Source: Paraburkholderia fynbosensis
GTDB lineage: Bacteria > Pseudomonadota > Gammaproteobacteria > Burkholderiales > Burkholderiaceae
Length of the DNA stretch: 64,000 nt
Direction of reading: 5' to 3'
Assembly: GCF_902859935.1 (NCBI RefSeq)
Contig: NZ_CADIKI010000001.1
Coordinates: 186,001 to 250,000 of the forward strand
Below the pieces are notes generated by a model. The model ran no database searches, had not been told where the DNA came from, and saw only the letters and a program-made list of their open reading frames with translations. Made by a program: the position numbers and the translations under genes. This document shows positions 27,279 to 38,256 of the stretch, piece by piece; the stretch's first letter is position 1; each line of letters opens with the position of its first letter.

Positions 27279-30200
27279 ATGCCAGACATCGCCGCATTAT
27301 CGCAGTCCTCCCCGCCCGTCGCGCTCGTCAAGGCCGGCCAGCGTTTCGTCTTCGACGGCACGCACGGCTCGTCCGACGCGCTGCTGATCGCCCGCTACCA
27401 TCTCGCCTGGCGCGAGAAGGTGCCGCTGCTGGCAGTCGTGTGCGAAAGCGCTGTCGATGCGCAGCGTCTGTCGCAGGAAATCGGCTTTTTCGCGCCCGAG
27501 GCGCGGGTGCGTCTGCTGCCCGACTGGGAGACGCTGCCTTACGATACCTTTTCGCCGCATCAGGACCTCGTCTCCGAGCGTCTCGCCACGCTGCACGATC
27601 TCGGCGAAGGCCGTTGCGACATCCTGCTGGTACCCGCCACCACGGCGCTGTACCGGATGCCGCCCGCGTCGTTCCTCGCGGCCTATACGTTCTCCTTCTC
27701 GCAGGGCGAGCGTCTCGACGAAGCGAAACTCAAGGCGCAACTGACGCTCGCCGGCTACGAGCACGTGAGCCAGGTCGTGCGGCCCGGCGAGTACTGCGTA
27801 CGCGGCTCGCTGCTCGATCTCTATCCGATGGGCTCGCCCCTGCCTTACCGGATCGACCTGTTCGACGACCAGGTCGACTCGATCCGCGCGTTCGATCCGG
27901 ACACGCAGCGCAGCCTCTATCCGGTCAAGGACGTGCGCTTGCTGCCAGGCCGCGAATTCCCGTTCGACGAAGCCGCGCGCACCGCTTTCCGCAGCCGCTG
28001 GCGCGAGACCTTCGAGGGCGATCCGAGCCGGGCGTCGATCTATAAGGACATCGGCAACGGCGTGCCGTCGGCGGGTATCGAATACTATCTGCCGCTCTTC
28101 TTCGAGGAGACGGCGACGCTGTTCCACTACCTGCCGCAAGGCGCGCAGCTGGCGTTCGTCGGCGATCTCGACGCCGCCATCCGGCGCTTTACCAACGACA
28201 CGAAGCAGCGCTACAACTTCCTGTCGCATGACCGCGACCGGCCGATCCTGGAGCCCGAGCGGCTGTTCCTGTCGGACGAAGACTTCTTTGCGTTCGCCAA
28301 GCCGTTCGCGCGGCTCGCGCTGCCCGCCAACGCGGGCGGCGGCTGGTCCACCCCGCTGCCGAATCTCGCGATCGACCGCCACGCCGACGATCCGGTGCTG
28401 GCCTTGCGCGCGTATCTCGACACCACGCCGAATCGCGTATTGTTCGCGGCGGAGTCGGCGGGCCGGCGCGAGACGCTGCTGCAGTTGCTGGCCGACAACC
28501 ATCTGAAGCCCGCCTCGAGCGACAGCTTTCAGGACTGGCTGCTCGGCGACGCGCGTTTTTCGTTAGGCGTCGCGCCGCTCGCCAACGGCTTCGCCGTGCC
28601 GGCCGACGGCATCGCGATCATCACCGAGACCGAGTTGTACGGGCCGCTCGCGCGGCGCGCGGGGCGTCGCCGCCAGGAACAGGCGAGCAACGTTGATTCG
28701 ATGGTACGCGATCTGTCCGAGCTGAAAGTGGGCGATCCCGTCGTGCATTCGCAGCACGGTATCGGCCGCTACATGGGCCTCGTCACGATGGACCTCGGCG
28801 AAGGCGAGACGGAGTTCCTGCACCTCGAATACTCGGGTAATAGCAAGCTCTACGTGCCGGTCGCGCAATTGCACGTGATCTCGCGCTACAGCGGCGCCGA
28901 TCCGGAGAGCGCGCCGCTGCACGCGCTCGGCTCGGGCCAGTGGGAAAAGGCCAAACGCAAAGCCGCGCAGCAGATCCGCGATACCGCAGCCGAGCTGCTC
29001 AATCTATACGCGCGCCGCGCCGCGCGTTCGGGCCATGCGTTCGCGCTCGAACCGAAGGACTATGTCAAGTTCGCCGAGAGCTTCGGCTTCGAGGAAACAC
29101 CCGACCAGGCCGCCGCGATCGCGGCCGTGATCGGCGACATGACAAGCGGCAAGCCGATGGATCGCCTCGTATGCGGCGACGTCGGCTTCGGCAAGACCGA
29201 AGTGGCCTTGCGCGCGGCGTTCATCGCGGTGATGGGCGGCAAGCAGGTGGCGCTGCTCTCGCCCACCACGCTGCTCGCCGAACAGCATACGCAGACCTTC
29301 ACCGACCGCTTCTCCGACTGGCCGGTGCGTATCGCGGAGCTGTCGCGCTTCAAGTCGACCAAAGAAGTCAACGCGGCAATCCAGCAGATCAACGAAGGTA
29401 CGGTCGACATCGTGATCGGCACGCACAAGCTGCTGTCCTCGGACGTGCAGTTCAAGCGGCTCGGGCTCGTGGTCATCGACGAGGAACACCGCTTCGGCGT
29501 GCGCCAGAAAGAGGCGCTCAAGGCGCTGCGCGCGGAAGTGGACGTGCTCACGCTGACCGCCACGCCGATCCCGCGTACGCTCGGCATGGCGCTCGAAGGG
29601 CTGCGCGATTTTTCGGTGATCGCGACCGCGCCGCAAAAGCGCCTCGCCATCAAGACTTTCGTGCGTCGCGAGGAAGACAGCGTGATTCGCGAAGCGATGC
29701 TGCGCGAGCTGAAGCGCGGCGGCCAGGTCTACTTCCTGCACAACGAAGTCGAAACCATCGAGAACCGTCGGCAGATGCTCGAAGCGCTCGTGCCCGAGGC
29801 GCGCATCGCGGTCGCGCACGGCCAGATGCATGAACGCGAACTCGAACGCGTGATGCGCGACTTCGTCGCCCAGCGCGCGAACGTGTTGCTGTGTACGACG
29901 ATCATCGAAACCGGCATCGACGTGCCGAGCGCCAACACGATCCTGATCCATCGCGCGGACAAGTTCGGCCTTGCGCAATTGCATCAGTTGCGTGGACGCG
30001 TGGGCCGCTCGCATCACCAGGCGTATTCGTATCTGCTCGTGCATGATCCGCAAGGACTCACCAAGCAGGCGCAACGGCGGCTCGAAGCAATCCAGCAGAT
30101 GGAAGAACTCGGCTCGGGCTTCTATCTGGCGATGCACGACCTCGAAATTCGCGGCACCGGCGAAGTGCTCGGTGACAAGCAGTCGGGCGAGATTCACGAG

Positions 30201-30761
30201 ATCGGTTTCCAGCTCTACACCGACATGCTGAACGACGCGGTGAGGGCGCTCAAGGAAGGCAAGGAGCCCGACCTCACCGCGCCGCTCGCCGCGACCACCG
30301 AGATCAATCTGCACGCGCCGGCCATTCTGCCGGCCGACTATTGTGGCGATGTGCAGGAACGCCTGTCGCTTTACAAGCGCCTCGCCAACTGCGAACTCAA
30401 CGACTCGATCGATGGCATCCAGGAAGAGCTGATCGACCGCTTCGGCAAGTTGCCGCCCCAAGCGCATGCGCTCGTGGAGACGCATCGTCTGCGGCTCGCC
30501 GCGAAGCCGCTCGGCATTTCGAAGATCGATGCGGGCGAAGCGGTGATCGGCTTGCAGTTCATCCCCAATCCGCCGGTCGACGCGATGCGGATCATCGAGA
30601 TGGTCCAGAAGCACAAGCACATCAAGCTCGCTGGGCAGGACAAGCTGCGTATCGAAACGCGCAGCCCCGATCTCGCGGTGCGGGTCGCGACGGTCAAGGA
30701 GACCTTGCGCGCGCTCGGCGCGCCAAGCCGCGGCACGGCGCCTGCTGCCGCCGCGCGTTGA
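27279..30761 (+). CDS. mfd: transcription-repair coupling factor Mfd
   Basis: ATP-dependent translocase that removes stalled RNA polymerase and recruits UvrA for nucleotide excision repair. The 1160 residues match the family. In order: UvrB-like N-terminal module (from about 20, with [16 protein letters not shown]), the polymerase-interacting domain (about 480-560, [19 protein letters not shown]), the RecG-like helicase motor with Walker [16 protein letters not shown] near 630, the DEEH box [15 protein letters not shown], motif [20 protein letters not shown], and the C-terminal UvrA-binding-blocking domain from about 1010. Complete, no frameshift. Confidence 0.97.
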   Translation: MPDIAALSQSSPPVALVKAGQRFVFDGTHGSSDALLIARYHLAWREKVPLLAVVCESAVDAQRLSQEIGFFAPEARVRLLPDWETLPYDTFSPHQDLVSERLATLHDLGEGRCDILLVPATTALYRMPPASFLAAYTFSFSQGERLDEAKLKAQLTLAGYEHVSQVVRPGEYCVRGSLLDLYPMGSPLPYRIDLFDDQVDSIRAFDPDTQRSLYPVKDVRLLPGREFPFDEAARTAFRSRWRETFEGDPSRASIYKDIGNGVPSAGIEYYLPLFFEETATLFHYLPQGAQLAFVGDLDAAIRRFTNDTKQRYNFLSHDRDRPILEPERLFLSDEDFFAFAKPFARLALPANAGGGWSTPLPNLAIDRHADDPVLALRAYLDTTPNRVLFAAESAGRRETLLQLLADNHLKPASSDSFQDWLLGDARFSLGVAPLANGFAVPADGIAIITETELYGPLARRAGRRRQEQASNVDSMVRDLSELKVGDPVVHSQHGIGRYMGLVTMDLGEGETEFLHLEYSGNSKLYVPVAQLHVISRYSGADPESAPLHALGSGQWEKAKRKAAQQIRDTAAELLNLYARRAARSGHAFALEPKDYVKFAESFGFEETPDQAAAIAAVIGDMTSGKPMDRLVCGDVGFGKTEVALRAAFIAVMGGKQVALLSPTTLLAEQHTQTFTDRFSDWPVRIAELSRFKSTKEVNAAIQQINEGTVDIVIGTHKLLSSDVQFKRLGLVVIDEEHRFGVRQKEALKALRAEVDVLTLTATPIPRTLGMALEGLRDFSVIATAPQKRLAIKTFVRREEDSVIREAMLRELKRGGQVYFLHNEVETIENRRQMLEALVPEARIAVAHGQMHERELERVMRDFVAQRANVLLCTTIIETGIDVPSANTILIHRADKFGLAQLHQLRGRVGRSHHQAYSYLLVHDPQGLTKQAQRRLEAIQQMEELGSGFYLAMHDLEIRGTGEVLGDKQSGEIHEIGFQLYTDMLNDAVRALKEGKEPDLTAPLAATTEINLHAPAILPADYCGDVQERLSLYKRLANCELNDSIDGIQEELIDRFGKLPPQAHALVETHRLRLAAKPLGISKIDAGEAVIGLQFIPNPPVDAMRIIEMVQKHKHIKLAGQDKLRIETRSPDLAVRVATVKETLRALGAPSRGTAPAAAAR

Positions 30762-30940
30762 GTCGGCCACGCACCGCCCGCAGGCCTGCCCGTTAGCGTT
30801 GCGCGGTAGCGTCGCGCGTCACAAAACGGGGGGACGTGCTGCGTTTTCATGCTCATGCTGCGGTGCGCCAATGGCCGCCGCAGCATACGGGCGCATTTTT
30901 TTTGGGTATGATCGAATGACTCAAATGCTGGAGTCTTGTC

Positions 30941-32179
30941 ATGTCTCAAGTCGCTGAATCGGCGCAATCCTCGCCATCGTCCACCTCCGCTTCAGACGCC
31001 TCTCCCATCTCGCTGCCGTGGGTCACCCGTCTCGTGTCGATGGACACGGTCAGCCGCAATCCGAATTTCGGCCTGATCGAAACCGTGCGCGACGAACTGC
31101 GCGCCGCCGGTATCGAAGCCACGCTCACGCATGACGAACGCGGCGGCAAATGGGCGAACCTGTTCGCCACGATTCCCGCGCATGACGGCGAAACGAACGG
31201 CGGCGTGGTGCTATCGGGTCATACCGACGTCGTGCCGGTGGACGGCCAGCAATGGGACAGTGATCCTTTCAAGCCGGAGATTCGCGGCGACAAGCTGTAT
31301 GGCCGCGGCACCTGCGACATGAAGGGTTTCATCGGCGCGGCGCTCGCGCTCGTGCCGGAGATGCAGCGCGCGAAGCTCGCCAAACCGATTCACCTCGCGT
31401 TGTCGTTCGACGAGGAAGTAGGCTGCGCAGGGGCGCCGCTCCTGATCGCCGACCTGATGAAGCGCGGCGTGAAGCCGGACGGCTGCATCGTCGGCGAGCC
31501 GACCAGCATGCGCCCGATCGTGGCGCACAAGGGCATCAACGCGTACCAGTGCTGCGTGCGCGGCCAGGCGGCGCATTCGTCGCTGACGCCGAAGGGCTTG
31601 AACGCGATCGAGTACGCGGCGCGTCTGATCTGCTACATCCGCGACATGGCCGATCAGTTCCGCGAGCAAGGTCCGTTCGACGAACTGTACGACGTGCCCT
31701 TCACCACCGCGCAAACCAGCACGATCAGCGGCGGCAACGCGATCAACACGGTGCCGGCCGAATGCAGGTTCCAGTTCGAATTCCGCAATCTGCCCACGCT
31801 CGATCCCGAACCGATCTTCGCGCGCATCGATCAATACGCGCGTGAAACGCTGTTGCCGAAGATGCTGCGCGAACATCCGTCGGCAGCCATCGAGATCACG
31901 AAGATCGCTGCGGCGCCCGGCCTCGATTCATCTGAACAAGCGGCCATCACGCAACTCGTGCGCGCGCTGACCGCCGATCAGGACAAGCGCAAAGTCGCTT
32001 ACGGCACCGAAGCCGGGCTGTTTTCGCTGGCCGGCATTCCGAGCATCGTTTGCGGCCCCGGCGACATCCAGCAGGCGCACAAGGCCAACGAATTCGTCGC
32101 GCTGGACCAGTTGGTGGCCTGCGAGCGCTTCCTGCAGAAATTCATCCGCAGCATGTCGGTCAGCGCGGACGCTCACTGA
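30941..32179 (+). CDS. argE: acetylornithine deacetylase (M20 family)
   Basis: Zinc-dependent cytosolic deacetylase producing ornithine for arginine synthesis. At 412 residues it is slightly longer than E. coli ArgE owing to a Ser-rich N terminus (about 1-25). The metal-binding motif VVLSGHTDVVPVDG, the Asp bridge in YGRGTCDMKGF and the catalytic Glu pair in LSFDEEVGCAG are seen, followed by the dimerisation domain (VRGQAAHSSLTPKGLNAIEY). Related M20 enzymes such as succinyl-diaminopimelate desuccinylase share these motifs; the length and the QQWDSDPF block favour ArgE. Confidence 0.88.
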   Translation: MSQVAESAQSSPSSTSASDASPISLPWVTRLVSMDTVSRNPNFGLIETVRDELRAAGIEATLTHDERGGKWANLFATIPAHDGETNGGVVLSGHTDVVPVDGQQWDSDPFKPEIRGDKLYGRGTCDMKGFIGAALALVPEMQRAKLAKPIHLALSFDEEVGCAGAPLLIADLMKRGVKPDGCIVGEPTSMRPIVAHKGINAYQCCVRGQAAHSSLTPKGLNAIEYAARLICYIRDMADQFREQGPFDELYDVPFTTAQTSTISGGNAINTVPAECRFQFEFRNLPTLDPEPIFARIDQYARETLLPKMLREHPSAAIEITKIAAAPGLDSSEQAAITQLVRALTADQDKRKVAYGTEAGLFSLAGIPSIVCGPGDIQQAHKANEFVALDQLVACERFLQKFIRSMSVSADAH

Positions 32180-32250
32180 AAACGGCGCGCGGCGGAACGG
32201 TTGCTGCGTCAAACCGGTCTTACTCTCATCGAGGACAACACGCTCCCGCC

Positions 32251-33285
32251 ATGTCAACCGCCACGCCGCAGCACACCGACCACACGATCGACGGCGAGCC
32301 GATCCCCACGCTCGACGACATCGCCACACAGCATTTTGCGTTGACGCCGTGGGTCATGCGAACGCCGGTGTTCGACCGGCTCGACTTTTCTTCGCTAGAA
32401 CGCACGGTGGTGAATTTCAAGTTCGAACTGCTGCAGGCGGGTGGCAGCTTCAAGGCGCGCGGCGCCTTCACGAACCTGCTCGCGCTCGACGAAAGCCAAC
32501 GCAGCGCGGGCGTCACGTGCGTCTCGGGTGGCAATCATGCGGTGGCGCTCGCGTATGCGGCCATGCGTCTGGGCATCAGCGCCAAGGTCGTGTTGTTTCG
32601 CGCGGCGAATCCGGCGCGTGTCGCGTTGTGCCGGCAATATCGCGCCGACATCGTGTTCGCGGAGGATATTGCCGAGGCGTTCGAGCTGGTGCGCCGTATC
32701 GAAGCCGAAGAAGGCCGCTATTTCGTGCATCCGTTCAACGGTTATCGCACGGTGCTGGGCTCAGCCACGCTCGGCTACGAATGGGCCACGCAAACGCCCG
32801 ACCTCGAAGCGGTGATCGTGCCGGTCGGTGGCGGCGGTCTTGCCGCCGGCGTCTCCACCGCGATGCGGCTCGCCAATCCCAATGTGCATGTGTACGGCGT
32901 CGAACCCGAAGGCTCGGACGTGATGAGCAAGAGTTTCGCCGCCAATCACACGGTCAGGATGGGCCACATGCACAGCATCGCCGATTCGCTGATGTCGCCG
33001 CATACCGAGCAATACAGCTACGAGTTGTGCCGCCGTCATATCGACCAGTTGGTGACCGTCTCCGACGACCAGTTGCGTGCGGCCATGCTGATCCTCTTCG
33101 CACAACTGAAGCTGGCGGTGGAACCGGCATGCGCGGCGGCGACCGCGGCGCTGCTTGGGCCGCTGCGCGAGCCGTTGCGGCGCAAGCGCGTGGGCGTGCT
33201 GTTGTGCGGCACTAATACCGACCCGGTCAGTTTTGCCGCGCATCTCGAGCGTGCGCGCCATGGCGAGTCACAGTTTCCTCAATAG
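32251..33285 (+). CDS. PLP-dependent threonine/serine dehydratase-like enzyme
   Basis: Fold-type II PLP enzyme of 344 residues. The PLP-Lys is in [17 protein letters not shown] (near residue 66), the substrate loop is [13 protein letters not shown], and the phosphate-binding Gly loop is [14 protein letters not shown]. There is no C-terminal ACT regulatory domain, so it is of the short catabolic or serine racemase/3-hydroxyaspartate type. Substrate cannot be read from sequence alone. The ATG at 32251, 14 bases after GAGGACA, is 71 bp after argE; an upstream open frame from 32050 overlaps argE and is rejected. Confidence 0.82.
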   Translation: MSTATPQHTDHTIDGEPIPTLDDIATQHFALTPWVMRTPVFDRLDFSSLERTVVNFKFELLQAGGSFKARGAFTNLLALDESQRSAGVTCVSGGNHAVALAYAAMRLGISAKVVLFRAANPARVALCRQYRADIVFAEDIAEAFELVRRIEAEEGRYFVHPFNGYRTVLGSATLGYEWATQTPDLEAVIVPVGGGGLAAGVSTAMRLANPNVHVYGVEPEGSDVMSKSFAANHTVRMGHMHSIADSLMSPHTEQYSYELCRRHIDQLVTVSDDQLRAAMLILFAQLKLAVEPACAAATAALLGPLREPLRRKRVGVLLCGTNTDPVSFAAHLERARHGESQFPQ

Positions 33286-33376
33286 AAACATTCATCGGCG
33301 CAGCCCGGGCCAAAACACTGGCCTATCCTTCTCAGGTTGGTATCATGCGGCTATTGATATCTGGGAGAGAACCTCT

Positions 33377-33823
33377 ATGAGCATGATCAAGGAATTCAAG
33401 GAATTCGCCCTCAAAGGCAACGTGATGGATCTCGCGGTCGGTGTGATTATCGGCGGCGCTTTTTCCACCATTGTAAATTCAGTTGTCAAAGACCTGATCA
33501 TGCCGATCGTCGGGCTTGCCACCGGCGGTCTCGATTTCTCTAATATGTTCATTCGCCTAGGCGCGATTCCGCCCACTTATCACGGCAATCCCACTTCGTA
33601 CAAAGACCTGCAGACGGCAGGCGTCGCGGTGATCGGTTATGGCTCGTTTATCACCGTGCTCATCAACTTCATCATTCTCGCCTTCATCATTTTCCTGATG
33701 GTCAAGTTCATCAACAATCTGCGCAAGCCGACTGAAGCCGCACCGGCAGAGCCGCCGCCGACGCCGGAAGACGTACTGCTGCTGCGCGAAATCCGCGATT
33801 CGTTGAAGAATTCCCCACGTTGA
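33377..33823 (+). CDS. mscL: large-conductance mechanosensitive channel MscL
   Basis: Homopentameric inner-membrane channel opening under membrane tension to release solutes after osmotic downshock. The 148 residues begin [20 protein letters not shown], the N-terminal helix and TM1 (about 15-45, [20 protein letters not shown]), a periplasmic loop, TM2 (about 75-100, [20 protein letters not shown]) and a cytosolic C-terminal helix ([15 protein letters not shown]). The ATG at 33377 follows GGGAGAG; the longer frame from 33155 is inside the preceding gene. Confidence 0.96.
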   Translation: MSMIKEFKEFALKGNVMDLAVGVIIGGAFSTIVNSVVKDLIMPIVGLATGGLDFSNMFIRLGAIPPTYHGNPTSYKDLQTAGVAVIGYGSFITVLINFIILAFIIFLMVKFINNLRKPTEAAPAEPPPTPEDVLLLREIRDSLKNSPR

Positions 33824-33868
33824 ACCGTATCGAAACGGCACATTCAGTGCGCCGGATCGAGCCAAAAG

Positions 33869-33904
33869 AAAGGCCTGTTGCGACAAGAGTCGCAACAGGC
33901 CTTT
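33869..33904. terminator. intrinsic terminator between mscL and the hybrid kinase gene
   Basis: AAAGGCCTGTTGCGAC pairs perfectly with GTCGCAACAGGCCTTT around a 4-base loop, with A and T flanks. It ends convergent transcripts from both sides. Confidence 0.85.
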
Positions 33905-33955
33905 GTCTTTTGCATGAGCGTGAAGCAACGCGCTCATGCGGCGCACGCGTCACGC

Positions 33956-35923
33956 CTACTTTTGTGCCTTCAGATTCACCGCGCTTTCGATCATCGTTTC
34001 GAGCTGGCCGAAATTGACAGGCTTGGTCAGATGCGACGTGAAGCCCGCGCTCAGGCAGCGGCGCACATCTTCATCGGTGCCGAAGCCGGTCAGCGCGACG
34101 GCGGGCGCATCGGAGTGCTCGCGAAACGCCTTGATGAAATCGAGGCCCGTGCCGTCCGGCAAGCCGACATCGCTGACGATCAGATCGAAAGCCTGCTGCT
34201 GGGTGGCGGCGAGCGCATCGTCGACCCGGCCCACCACGGTCACGTCGTGACCCAGGCCACGGATCAGCTGCGCCATCACCTCGGCGGTATCGACGTGATC
34301 TTCGATCAGCAGGATGGTCAGCAATCCGCCCGAGTGCACCGCGGCCTGAACTGCGACCGGTTGCGCGCCCGATGGCGGCGCCGCGGTCGGCAGCGTGATC
34401 GTGAAGGTCGCACCGCAGTGCGCGCCGGGGCTCTGCGCGGTGACGGTGCCGCCGTGCACGTCGGTCAACGCTTTCGTGATCGCGAGGCCCAGACCCAGCC
34501 CTCCGAATTGCCGCGTCATGTTCTGGCCGCCCTGCTCGAACGCGTTGAACAGCTTGCCGATCTGTTCCGGCTCGATACCGATGCCGGTATCCTCCACGCA
34601 GATCTGCACGTGCATGCGCTCGTCGCGCGTGCGCACGTAGATATGGCCGCCGTCGGGCGTGAACTTCGCGGCGTTGCGAATCAGGTTCCACAGCATCTGT
34701 TGCAGGCGCGCGCGATCGGCCAGCACGTAATGATGGGTCGCCCGCTTGTCGACGTGCACATCCTGTTGCTTGATCTGAATCTCGCTGCGAAAGAGTTCGA
34801 GCACGCTGTCCATCACGTCGTGCACATCGACCGTTTCGAGCGACAGCCGCAGCTTGCCGTTCGCCACGCGCGTCAGATCGAGCAGGTCGTCGATCAGCCG
34901 CGCTTCCAGTTCGACGTTGCGACGGATCATGCGCACGCTGTTGCGCGCCTGGTCGGGCAGATCGGGAATCATCTCCAGCACGCGGGCGCCGGCCAGCACC
35001 GGCGTGAGCGGCGTGCGCAATTCATGCGACAGCATCGCCAGGAAGCGGTCCTTCGCGCGGTTCGCTTCTTCGGCGGTCTGACGGGCGGCCTGCTCCGATG
35101 CGAGCAGCCGCTCGCGTTCCTCGATCGCCTCGCGCTGCGAATGAATGTCCGTGCAACTGCCGAACCACTTGACGACGTTGCGTTCGGCGTCACGCACCGC
35201 CACCACGCGCGTGTCGAACCAGCGGTATTCGCCGTCATGGCGGCGAATCCGCATCTCGCGCCGGTAATCGCCGGTCGGGTTCGCCACCGCTTTGAGCCAA
35301 CTGCGGCGGATCGCCTCGCGATCGTCGGGATGCACCGCGTCCAGCCAGGCGAGACCATACGAACTCTGGTCGGAGAGCCCCGTGTAGTCGCACCACTGCT
35401 TCGAGAGAAAATCGCAGTCGCCGGCCGCGTTGCACGTCAGCACGAGGTGCGGCAATGCTTCCGACAACGTGCGGTAATGCTGCTCGCGATCGCGCAGCAG
35501 CAAGGCCTCGTCCGATGCTCGTTGCAGGCGCACTTGCGACAGCACGCGCTCGACGGCTTCCGGCAGGTAATCGAGGTAATCGCCGGCCTTCGGCACCACG
35601 TCGGACACGCCCGCCCGCAGTGCTTCGATCACGCGCGACTCATCGGTGAAACCTGTCACGAGGATCGCGGGAATCCGCACGCCTTCCGCGCGCAGGCGGC
35701 GAAAGAAGTCGAGTCCGGTTTCCGGTCCGCTCAACTGGTAGTCGAGCACCAGCAGATCGGGGCCGCCGTCGGCGAGCCGCGCACGGGCGGCATCGGCGCC
35801 CGCGCAGATCGCGACCCGGCAGCCGGCGCGTTCGAGCGACTTGCGCGCGAGCCGCAGAATGCCTTCGTCGTCATCGACGACGAGCACATAGGCGGCGTGC
35901 GGCGTGGACACTTCTTCGGTCAT
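33956..35923 (-). CDS. soluble hybrid histidine kinase (REC-PAS-HisKA-HATPase-REC)
   Basis: A 655-residue protein with no transmembrane helix. Order: receiver (about 11-130, Asp61 in LLVLDYQLSGPETG), PAS domain with PAC tail (about 148-262), dimerisation domain with His300 in FLAMLSHELRTPLTP, ATPase domain (N box LWNLIRNAAKFTPDGG, G1 VEDTGIGIEPEQ, G2 GGLGLGLAITKAL), and a C-terminal receiver (from about 535, Asp in LIVSDVGLPDGTG). There is no His-phosphotransfer or DNA-binding domain. It is third in a minus-strand signalling group with the lone receiver and the membrane kinase, so it may take signal through its N-terminal receiver. Confidence 0.92.
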   Translation of the reverse strand: MTEEVSTPHAAYVLVVDDDEGILRLARKSLERAGCRVAICAGADAARARLADGGPDLLVLDYQLSGPETGLDFFRRLRAEGVRIPAILVTGFTDESRVIEALRAGVSDVVPKAGDYLDYLPEAVERVLSQVRLQRASDEALLLRDREQHYRTLSEALPHLVLTCNAAGDCDFLSKQWCDYTGLSDQSSYGLAWLDAVHPDDREAIRRSWLKAVANPTGDYRREMRIRRHDGEYRWFDTRVVAVRDAERNVVKWFGSCTDIHSQREAIEERERLLASEQAARQTAEEANRAKDRFLAMLSHELRTPLTPVLAGARVLEMIPDLPDQARNSVRMIRRNVELEARLIDDLLDLTRVANGKLRLSLETVDVHDVMDSVLELFRSEIQIKQQDVHVDKRATHHYVLADRARLQQMLWNLIRNAAKFTPDGGHIYVRTRDERMHVQICVEDTGIGIEPEQIGKLFNAFEQGGQNMTRQFGGLGLGLAITKALTDVHGGTVTAQSPGAHCGATFTITLPTAAPPSGAQPVAVQAAVHSGGLLTILLIEDHVDTAEVMAQLIRGLGHDVTVVGRVDDALAATQQQAFDLIVSDVGLPDGTGLDFIKAFREHSDAPAVALTGFGTDEDVRRCLSAGFTSHLTKPVNFGQLETMIESAVNLKAQK

Positions 35924-36035
35924 GCGAACTGTCCTCTGGCTGATCGGTTGGTCTGTCGGTTTGCTCTATCTTGTCATGAGCGGCTTTCGGGCAGCTTCGG
36001 GCTGCACCGGGACACGCACGCGCGCAAGCCCGCGA

Positions 36036-36539
36036 TCACCGCGCGCCGAGCCGATGGCCGGGCGGCAGCTTGACCACTTGCAGGAAAAAGCCCAGACGGC
36101 GCACTGCTTCGATGAACGCTTCGTATTCGACCGGTTTGCAGATGTAGACGTTGCAGCCGAGTTCGTAGCAGCGTGCGATTTCGCGCGGATCGTCGGTCGT
36201 GGTCAGCACGATGACCGGCACCGAGGCGGTCCGCGACGATTCCTTCAGACGCCGCAGCACTTCGAAGCCGTCGACCCGCGGCATTTTCAGATCGAGCAGC
36301 ACGACGAAATTGGTCAGGTCTGCGCACGGCGGATAAATGTCAGCGACGGGGCTCGGCGTCGAACCGCCTGCGCCTTCGGGCGGCGCCGGGCCGAAGAAAT
36401 AATCGAGAGCCTGCTGCCCGTCGCGAAGACGCACGAAGCCGTTCGATATGCCCGCACGGCGCAGATTGCGCTCGACTAGCGTGGCGTGGCCGTCGTCGTC
36501 TTCGATCAGCACGATACTGACGGTTTCCCCGTGACTCAT
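36036..36539 (-). CDS. stand-alone response regulator receiver (Rcp1/CheY-like)
   Basis: A single receiver domain of 167 residues: acidic pocket IEDDDGHATLVERNLRRAG at 12-30, phospho-acceptor Asp83 in VLLDLKMPRVDGFEVL, the switch Thr in VLTTTDDP, and Lys in CKPVEYEAF. It carries a Pro/Gly-rich insert (about 50-77) before the Asp-bearing strand, a mark of the Rcp1-type receivers that work with phytochrome-like and PAS-containing kinases. With no output domain it should act by phosphotransfer or protein contact. It is 106 bp after the membrane kinase gene and 112 bp before the hybrid kinase gene. Confidence 0.92.
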   Translation of the reverse strand: MSHGETVSIVLIEDDDGHATLVERNLRRAGISNGFVRLRDGQQALDYFFGPAPPEGAGGSTPSPVADIYPPCADLTNFVVLLDLKMPRVDGFEVLRRLKESSRTASVPVIVLTTTDDPREIARCYELGCNVYICKPVEYEAFIEAVRRLGFFLQVVKLPPGHRLGAR

Positions 36540-36645
36540 ATGCGCTCCGTGCTATTCATTCGTCCAGCCATGCGGACTGTCAGGTCCGCCGTGTCCGTCA
36601 CGCCCGTCATGTCCGCACCGTTGCCGTGCGCCCGCCCGTGCCACG

Positions 36646-38256
36646 TCAGAGGCGTAACGGCTGTTCGGGCAACGCGACGAAGAAGGTCGATCCCGCACCT
36701 TCGGCCGACTCGACCCACACTCGCCCGCCATGCCGCTCCACCGTGCGCCGCACCACCGCGAGTCCGATGCCGTCGCCGCGCACGACCTCGCCGTGCAGAC
36801 GCTGGAACGCGCGGAACACCTTCGACATATACGCAGCCGGTATCCCGAGGCCATTATCGCGGACATAATACGTGCGCATGCGCACCGCGTGCGGCTCGGT
36901 TTCGTCGACCGGTCCGGGCTCCAGTGCGCCGATCTCGATACGTCCGCTACGTGCCGGATCGAGAAAATTCAGCGCGTTGCCGATCAGGTTGCTGAAGATC
37001 TGCTCGAGCGCGGCGGGGTCGCCCCATGCAGGCGGCAACTCGCGCACCGTGACGACCGCCTGGCGCTGGCCGATCGCGCCCCGCAGCGCGTCGACGACGC
37101 GGCCCACCACGCGTCCAACGCTGACCCGCTGCCATTGATATTCGAGGCGGCCCGCGCGCGAAATGCGCAGCAGCGCGTCGATGATCGCCGCCGACCGCGT
37201 CACCGCGGTACGCAAGTAGTGCAACGACTCGCGCACGTCGCCGTCGAGAATATGCGCCATGCGCCGGCGCTGCGCCTCCGGCAATCCGGCCTGCGCCACG
37301 ATGGTATCCAGTTCGTCGCAGGACACCTGCAATTCCTTCGAAAAGCCTTGCAGATTCACCAGCGGCGAACGCAAATCATGCGACACGCTGTAGATGAACA
37401 TTTCGTTGTCTTGCGTTTCCTGACGCAGCTCCTCGTTGACGCCCGCGAGCGCCAGCGCGTGCGCCTCAAGCCGTGTCTTCAGCGTGGCCTGCTTGTTCTC
37501 CGCTTCGCGCAGACGCGCACCGGTTTGATGCAGCACGGCGTCGAGCGTCGAGATTTCGTCGTTGCCCGACAGCGGTACTGCGAGCGGCCGGCCGTTGCCA
37601 AGGCGCTCGGCGTTGTCGGTCAACACTTCCAGGCGCCGCCCGATGCTGCGCGCGAACACTGCCGCCGTGGCCGCCCAGATCAGCATCGAGCCCAACACCG
37701 CCGCGATCAGCGCGTATTGCTGGCGCTCGCGGCGCCGTGCGAGCGCCGCTGAACGGTCCGCATCGAGCCGCGTGGCCTCGTTGCCGAACGCGGTGAGCTC
37801 GTCGCGAAACAGCACAATCTGCTGCGGCAATGCGCCGCTCTCCCGTGCGATGAACGGCGCGAGGCTGCGCCCCTCGTGCAGCGCCTGCGAAATGGCGAGC
37901 GTATGCGCGCGATAGGCATCGACCACGCGCTGCATGTTGCGCACGCGCTCGAGCTGCTGCGGCGTGGCGGCGACCAGCGCGTCGAGTTTCGACAGACGGT
38001 CGCCGAGGTCGACCCACACCGTATGACGCTCGAGCAGCGAGGCGTCGTGGGTCGCCATGGCCGTGCGCACTCGCGCGGCCTGACGCAGCAGCGGATCGAC
38101 GAGGGCCGATGACTGATAGAGGATCTGCTTGCTGTTGTCGACCCACTGCGCGGCCTGCGCTGTCTGCTCCTGGGTATCGAAGACGACGCCGAGAAGCGCC
38201 AGCTCGACCACGCTCGGCACTGCAATCAGCAGCAGACCCTTCGTGAATAATTTCAT
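36646..38256 (-). CDS. membrane histidine kinase with CHASE3-like sensor
   Basis: The ATG at 38256 gives 536 residues; an upstream open frame to 38400 is Arg/Ala rich and unlikely. TM1 is at about 6-26 and TM2 at about 181-202, enclosing a helical sensor region (27-180) that resembles CHASE3. A HAMP-type linker (203-255) and a coiled segment follow, then the dimerisation domain with His293 in IYSVSHDLRSPLVNLQGFSK and an ATPase domain (N box FSNLIGNALNFLDP, G1 VRDNGLGIPAAY, G2 GDGIGLAVVRRTVERHGG). It heads the three-gene signalling unit. Its start lies after a long divergent spacer with an AT-rich patch. Confidence 0.9.
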   Translation of the reverse strand: MKLFTKGLLLIAVPSVVELALLGVVFDTQEQTAQAAQWVDNSKQILYQSSALVDPLLRQAARVRTAMATHDASLLERHTVWVDLGDRLSKLDALVAATPQQLERVRNMQRVVDAYRAHTLAISQALHEGRSLAPFIARESGALPQQIVLFRDELTAFGNEATRLDADRSAALARRRERQQYALIAAVLGSMLIWAATAAVFARSIGRRLEVLTDNAERLGNGRPLAVPLSGNDEISTLDAVLHQTGARLREAENKQATLKTRLEAHALALAGVNEELRQETQDNEMFIYSVSHDLRSPLVNLQGFSKELQVSCDELDTIVAQAGLPEAQRRRMAHILDGDVRESLHYLRTAVTRSAAIIDALLRISRAGRLEYQWQRVSVGRVVGRVVDALRGAIGQRQAVVTVRELPPAWGDPAALEQIFSNLIGNALNFLDPARSGRIEIGALEPGPVDETEPHAVRMRTYYVRDNGLGIPAAYMSKVFRAFQRLHGEVVRGDGIGLAVVRRTVERHGGRVWVESAEGAGSTFFVALPEQPLRL

